Assembly: GCA_024336345.1 (NCBI GenBank)
Contig: JANFOG010000002.1
Coordinates: 1,488,001-1,552,000, forward strand
Direction: 5' to 3'
Source of the DNA: Mariannaea sp. PMI_226
Lineage: Eukaryota > Ascomycota > Sordariomycetes > Hypocreales > Nectriaceae
DNA length: 64,000 nucleotides
Of this stretch, positions 58,166 to 64,000 are shown in pieces (position 1 is the first letter of the stretch; every line of letters starts with the position of its first letter). Below the pieces are notes generated by a model. The model did no database searches, was not told the DNA's origin, and worked only from the letters and a program-made list of their open reading frames with translations. The position numbers and the translations under genes are program-made.

Positions 58166-60431
58166 GACATGAGGAGGCGATTCTACGTAGCAATTTCGGT
58201 ATGTAAGCTGATCTGACACCAGGCTCGTTCGCCAAGTACGGGTGATCGGTTAGCTGCGGTGAACGGAGAAGGAGAAAGGCCTCAGATGATGATTCCATTA
58301 TGATGTTTCTCAGGAATCATGGAGCTATGCTCGTGTGACTGCCCCCTTCCGGGGCGACGTGGCATTGACCAAAGACCGATGTCCATCTGACCAGGAGAAA
58401 GGCCCGACACTTGCGTCGCCATATTCAGAGCTCCGAATGGAGAATATGATGACCAAGCACCAAAGCCCGCAGATCGCGGAGGGGAAGAACGTGGGGAACA
58501 TGGGGCATGCAGACGGACGGGAAGATATCAGTGAATAATACGATAATAATGGAAATAATGGGTTGGTTGGCATGGGGGGGAGAGGGAACTCGAGGGATGA
58601 ACATCTGCGCCGCAATGAGGGGGAGAAAGGCATCCAAATCCATATCATGTGCAGTATAAACTTACGGAGTTAGCACTACGTACTGGATTGCGTAGGTAGC
58701 GTAGCAGGCTTGAACCGGCAGGCAAGAAATGGGGTGAACTGGACCTGATGGACGACGATGCAACGTGCAAGCAGGTGAGTGAGATTACAGCCGAGTGATT
58801 AACATGGTGCACACTCCGCGCAGTAGAATAGGTACTGGAAGTATACACATGGATGTAGACTACAAGCCATGCCTATTGTGATGTGATGGGGGATGAACGA
58901 GATAAGCAGTCACGAGAACATGTTTCTTCTTTATCAAGCATGCAGCGAATCGGCAAAAGACGCATGAAGGATCTGTAGTCTGTGTAGGTAGTCGATTCAT
59001 TTCGACAGGTAGTTATCTGCTTGGCTTGAGCAAATGGGCGATAACACAGCTGGTTTGATTAGGCGCACCCGAAAGCAAAAGACAGATAAGCCTGCAGAAA
59101 GCTCGACAGCAGGATGGCAGCGAGCGAAGAAGAATGAGGGGAAAGGGCGGGGAGGAGGGGGGCGTGTCTTGGAGGTGGCATATTGACGCAAGGAGTTTCA
59201 TTCAAGAACTGCTCAAGCTCGGTAGGAACTGAGACCGAAGAGGAGGAGGAGAAAGAAGTAGAAGGGGAAGCTTGAAGACTAAGAAAAAAACAAAATCGAA
59301 TAAAAAAACAAACAAAACGTCATGCGTCGGGTTCTCAAACGACGGACCAAATGTCTATCTATTGTTGGTCTGTGGCTTCTGCAGCCGGATAATTTATGTC
59401 CCCGCCTATCCCAAAAGTGCATGAGGCACTGCATCATGGCCCATTGATAAGAAAGCGGATCTATAGACGCACGACATGGGAACACGGGCAATGGGTATGG
59501 GAGGAGGATGGGATCCGTATGAATGCAGTAGTGTGCCTCAGTGATGATAAGGGGGGACGGCAATGATGAATGCCATAGCATGGATGAAGGGGGTGGCCGT
59601 GATAGGAGGGGGACAGAAAGATTTGAGGCCCTGGCGCTATTAACGCCTGGACACGAAATGATACCACTTGGAATTGGACTTGGACTTTTGACTTGGACTC
59701 GACTTTTCGTATGTATGACGTTATGAGCTCAATTGGACGGGCGGGTAGATGGGTGGTATTGGCTGTAGTTCCTGCATGAGGTATGTAGGTAATTTCCTAC
59801 CTTGCCTACCGAGTTGCTGAGTATACACCTAGGTTGGCAATGGCAATGGCAATGTGTGTACTTTGGTATGTTGGACTCGAGAGAGTAGCAAACACATGAT
59901 TGGGAGAGGATGTGGATGCAACTCTGTGTCAGAGGGTAAAACACCAGGGGGAAGAGAGAGAGGGAGGGAGGGAGGGGAAATGAGGGGAGGGGAAGAAGGA
60001 AGTGCATGGCGGTTAATGGTGTGGCCCAGACCAGGCCACATTTCTGGACCAAAGAAAAAAAAACCCAAAGACTTTAGAGTAATGTGAAGCTGTTTCTGTT
60101 CTTGCGATGGAGGAGATGGTGGTGGTGGTGGTGTGTGCTGGTGTCTGGTGTGGCATTTGAGGCCTGGGAGGACAAGCCCAATTTGGATAGCTCAGCTACG
60201 CCTATGCCCACTTCAGATCTGGGTTACTGGAAGCAGTCTCCTGTATCTCCTGCGCCAGAAAAGCCAATTACACTTGGACCTATCGTCTGCGTTTATATCC
60301 CACCATTGTCAGGAGGGCTCCCTCTTTGGATAAATGGCATGCGGTTGGGTGGATGGGATTGGCCCGAGGTGCCTTGAATAGTTCGATGCAAAAAGGAGCG
60401 CTGACCTGAGTATAACCCAGGGAGCTCCAAC

Positions 60432-60495
60432 CCATCCAAAGCCATCCAAAGCCATCCAAAGCCATCCATGTAATCCATGTAATCCATGCAATCCA
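60432..60495. repeat. Nested tandem repeats, 10-bp then 9-bp units
   Basis: Three copies of ccatccaaag, then three imperfect copies of a taatccatg unit. The shared atccat core suggests that one array grew from the other. Confidence 0.85.
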
Positions 60496-63302
60496 TGCAT
60501 CCATGTTGTCGGCTCAGCCCAGTGACAGGCCATCTGGCGGACTCCATGCCAGCCGTTCACACAACATCCCATGCCCTCCCTTCCCCTTCCCCTGCTTTGC
60601 TTTGCTGGGAAAGGTGGAAACGTATCAAGGGTGGCTGTTGAGAAGAAGAAACAGAAGAAGAAGGAAAAAGAAAAGAAAAAAAAAGTCAAAATTGGGTGTT
60701 GTTTTCGATCATGAAGCAGCTAGACTGCCTGCCATTGGGATTGGTCACAGTGTCTCCCATGTTTCTCCATCATCATGAGTTTTCATTGCATTTCATTCGA
60801 AGCTAGTGGTTTCTGAACCATTTCTTTTACCTTTCTTTATTCGTTTCATCCAATCGGTTATTCCTACTTTCGTACGTTCGTTCGTCTGTTCGCCCATTCA
60901 GTTATTTTATTTTATTTCATTTCACTCATTTCACTCACTAGTTAATAACTCTTTTACTCAGTCTCATTACACCGAGGCTACCCGAGAATGACCGTGCCAG
61001 AACGATTGGCCCGTGAGTTCTCAGCTATTCATGATGTGACACCCCCTTCTCTCCCTTGGCATCTCTTTAGGAAGCCCACTTTGTAAGAGCTTGTCATATC
61101 TTCATCTTGGTGTTCCAGTAGTGGGTTTTTTTCCTTTCTATCAATCTTTTTCGTTTGGTAACCAAAACAATAACGTCAAAATAGCTTTGCGACCATCTTT
61201 TGTGGCGTTGGATGGATCCTGAGCCGCAATCCATCGTAAGAGCCGCTCACCAAAAACCGTGGGCTATTCCCGAGACCCGAGTGGACCAACTTATAATCAG
61301 CTCCTCATCTTTGTAGCTCAGCTAGCTCTAGCCACCCTTCTTTTATTGTCTTTGAGAAGAAAGAAATGGGGACGGGAATAGGCCGAGAAACAAAAAGAAA
61401 ATAAACTAACATCGGAGGATTCAGGTGAGGGAGTCGAAACATTGATCATTCTCCTTACCCTTAGCCTCGAGAAAAAGTGGACAAAGGATGGAATGGATGG
61501 ATGCATACGTGCATGAATGCATGAGCGAATGAGAAGTCACGAACAACTGCCGGAAGAGAATATCATCAATCAACCGAGCATCTTCCCACTTTAGGTGTTT
61601 ACCTCATCTCTATACCACGCAGATGAGGCAGGCGATAGATTAATTGCGATGTGGTACTACGTACATACGTAGTGGTAAACGGCCTGGATTCATGTCTCAT
61701 CCTGTATCTGCTACTCAACTCACGGCGTTACATTGATGCGACTCTATCTGGGCCACACGCAGCCGTCGGTGTGGGCATCGCCTCCGGGAGAAATCCTGCT
61801 GTTTGGTTATGTGTGTGTGTATGTGTGGTGTTACGGTACCTGGTACGGTGTTTATTTAGGTAGCTCGCACAACGGTAGCATCTCAATCAAGCCCTCATCT
61901 CCGTCGCTTGAACGTGGGGAATCTGACAACCGCACGACCCATGCATCCCCTTGTTTGACATGACGGAGAGAGTGAGAGAGTATGAGAGAGATAGCAAGAG
62001 CCGATAGTCAACCGCGTGCAACCGGCGAATCTCATGCCACCGACGAGGGTAACATTCAAACTTGAAAATCCCGAAACGGAGCCGCACTCCGTCCGTTGGA
62101 GAGCGAAGAGGGGGAATGGGAAGGGGAGGGGGGGCCTGTAGATCATCCATGGTACTGACAAAACAAAACATGAGCTTGAGGCCCTCCGCCCCGAACAAGT
62201 TCGGAACCTGTGAGTATGTTTTTCCTGCAGAGTCCATTCAATGACAACATCCGAAAGAGGACGACCGTCATGCCGTGCAATATCATTCGTCCTCAGTCCG
62301 CGATGCCCCGATCCAGATTGGCGCACAAAGATGCAGCTAAATGGCATAAAAGCCAAGGTAGAGAGGATGAGCACAATGATGCTACTGTGCACACGAGTTA
62401 CATCAGCATCATGTATGGATGAACTCATTCAGAACCAGAACCACTCACACATTTTACACACAAAGGTCACCCCCACGCGAAGGTCATCCCACGGACGACG
62501 ACCCTGTCCCTGGGCTTGGACCATCCTCATCCCAGTCCGCTCTCTGCCCCCTCCCATCCCTCCCTCACCACGCGCTACCAGCATGAAGCCTGCCTATCGC
62601 ATCGTGTGTCGTGGTCGTTTCCTGTAATGTCGCACATACAGTACCGTATCGCCGTAACTCCGTTCTGGACGCATCTATCTAGTGACTTCACGAAGCAAGC
62701 ATCCATCATCACCAGCGCCAATGCCATGTTACGTCCCTGCAGGAGAACCTGCCAATCCATAAACCCCACGACTTCCATTCCCTCCTCAAGGGACTGTGAA
62801 GCAGGTGACAGGACGAAAAGGGCGAGGGGCCAAGTTCTACACAGTAGTCATTGGCGACCTCTGAGAGAGCTCATGACCCGACATCCAGCAATAATCATGA
62901 ACGTTCCTTGGGTCTAGCGAATCGCTCCCTCGCTTCAAGAGCTTTCTCCCCTGTCTACTGGGGAACCGACCCTGTTCGGGGTCTCAATGCAACTATGGCT
63001 TTGGTCCGTTGTCTGGGGGTAGCTAGCGAGAGCGGGCATCTACTACTGTACCATAGTATCAACGTCTTTGCCTGGGTTGCTTGCTCGCGCTCACGCTCCC
63101 CCCCACTTGTCCAATTCCAACCCCGCAACTGAATTGCGCCGCTCCGGATATTGGTCTGGTTGAACTAGTTTTTGAGTGGCCGGGTGTTAGCTGGCATACC
63201 ACGATGGGGAGGTAGGGATTCGCGCCAGGAAATCGAAAATCCACGGGCGACTGACTCAAGTCTACTAAGTACGAAACCACGAAGCACGGGAAGTGAGATG
63301 AA

Positions 63303-63327
63303 CTATCTAGTATCTAGTATCTAGTCT
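63303..63327. repeat. (TATCTAG)3 repeat
   Basis: Three copies of the 7-bp unit tatctag in intergenic sequence. Confidence 0.85.
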
Positions 63328-63968
63328 CAGTCTTGGCTAAGACCGAATTTTTTACGGACCCGGCTCGCCGAAGGAGTGAGGTCAATTTGAGGGGGAGGAG
63401 GGGGAGATTACCGAGAAAGGCGACGAGAGGACGAGAATGTGAGAAAAAAGGCGGGACAGAAATGATCCGAGCGGCAAAGCTCTCAAGCCCGATAGCCGCA
63501 ACTGGATGATGCCATGTTCGTTCCCCCTGGTTGGGTGGGGGGCCTGCTGCATATTCTACACCTCCTGTACATACTGTGCCTAGTAACTAAGGTGGGTAGT
63601 GATGCTGTGATGGAAGGGAACCTTGATCTCCGAGAAGGGAATGCCGAGAACCTGCGCTTGAGATTTGATTATTGGTTACATCTCTCATATATCCCACGAG
63701 CTCCATGAACATGGTTGGTGTGTCGTGTCGTATAAGCAGCGCAATAGTGCGTTTGCTTGCTTGCATGCTTGCATGCTTGAGCATCACCATGTCGCAATGT
63801 CTCGTGGTCAATCTCAAATGCAGTTTAGACCTAGGCAGTTTGATCATGGTGTAACAGCTAAGACAGCGAGGCGAAGCCAAGCCTGCAAGCACCATGTCAA
63901 GCAGAGAAGACCAGAGAAGCGAAGCGCAGAGCAGAGTAGAGCAGAGCAGAGCAAGAGCAAGGAGCCCA

Positions 63969-63988
63969 GTCAAGTCAAGTCAAGTCAA
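63969..63988. repeat. (GTCAA)4 repeat
   Basis: Four perfect copies of gtcaa near the window end, preceded by an agagc/agcag-rich stretch from about 63900. Confidence 0.9.
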
Positions 63989-64000
63989 CCAACCAATCAC

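Larger units (their letters stand above)
56880..64000. other. 7.1-kb stretch without recognised genes, right edge
   Basis: Both strands hold only short, overlapping open frames without domains. The stretch is rich in simple repeats and in purine- or pyrimidine-biased tracts (for example 59955-60000 and 62105-62135). An ATG at 61016 with plausible splice signals after it gives no recognisable protein. Two explanations fit: a very long regulatory and leader region of a gene beyond 64000, or a non-coding transcript unit. Confidence 0.5.

Noticed and set aside
61016..61300. ATG followed by plausible GTGAGT...TTTAG and GTAAGA splice signals
   Set aside because: All joins that I tried end after a few dozen residues without any recognisable protein.
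1..64000. CRISPR arrays, operons, bacterial-type promoters, viral genes, dispersed 5S rRNA
   Set aside because: Searched by eye and not seen; the window is a fungal nuclear sequence with single spliced genes.

Overview
The window is nuclear DNA of a filamentous ascomycete (Pezizomycotina). Genes are interrupted by short introns of about 54-82 nt with GTAAGT/GTATGT donors and CTAAC-type branch sites. Two tRNA genes carry introns. There is a HET-domain protein, a large-subunit secreted catalase and a Tc1/mariner element. The protein set looks most like Sordariomycetes, perhaps Hypocreales, but that is an inference from remembered family sequences, not from a search. All exon boundaries below were worked out by hand; every spliced model gave an uninterrupted frame of whole codons, apart from the transposase.

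Layout. 1.2-3.5 kb: coronin (-), with one GC-AG intron. 5.8-10.3 kb: a Bud4/anillin-like septation protein with a C-terminal PH domain (-). 12.1-13.0 kb: histidine biosynthesis isomerase HIS6 (-). 13.8 kb: intron-containing tRNA, best read as Val-CAC (-). 14.3-15.6 kb: isopenicillin-N-synthase-like 2OG-Fe(II) oxygenase (-), followed by a 49-bp tandem duplication. 17.4-20.1 kb: single-exon HET-domain protein with a long Arg/Asp-rich repeat N-terminus (+). 20.9 kb: tRNA-Lys(CTT) with intron (-). 23.5-26.0 kb: secreted large-subunit catalase (+). 26.9-28.3 kb: a complete 1399-bp Tc1/mariner element whose DD34E transposase has one in-frame stop. 28.6-30.4 kb: secreted protein of unknown function (-). 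33.2-34.7 kb: equilibrative nucleoside transporter (+). 35.3-37.1 kb: inositol-pentakisphosphate 2-kinase (-). 43.8-45.9 kb: MDM34 of the ER-mitochondria encounter structure (+), with a 508-nt intron. 47.4-48.3 kb: YEATS protein YAF9 (-), divergent from 48.7-49.7 kb COQ11-like reductase (+), which converges on 49.8-50.6 kb SYF2 splicing factor (-). 51.7-53.3 kb: probable mitochondrial protein of unknown function (+). 54.7-56.9 kb: secreted kelch-repeat, single-pass membrane protein (+).

Most genes are unrelated housekeeping functions (actin and septum, amino acid, inositol phosphate, chromatin, splicing, mitochondria), as is normal for a fungal core chromosome. The accessory part is roughly 14-33 kb: oxygenase, HET protein, catalase, transposon and the unknown secreted protein, with long repeat-bearing spacers. 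Two very long stretches, 37.1-43.8 kb and 56.9-64.0 kb, hold no gene that I can support and many short tandem repeats. I found no CRISPR array, operon or virus. I cannot point to an unmistakable new system. The best candidates for a second look are the Arg/Asp-repeat HET protein, the nearly intact transposon and the unknown secreted protein.
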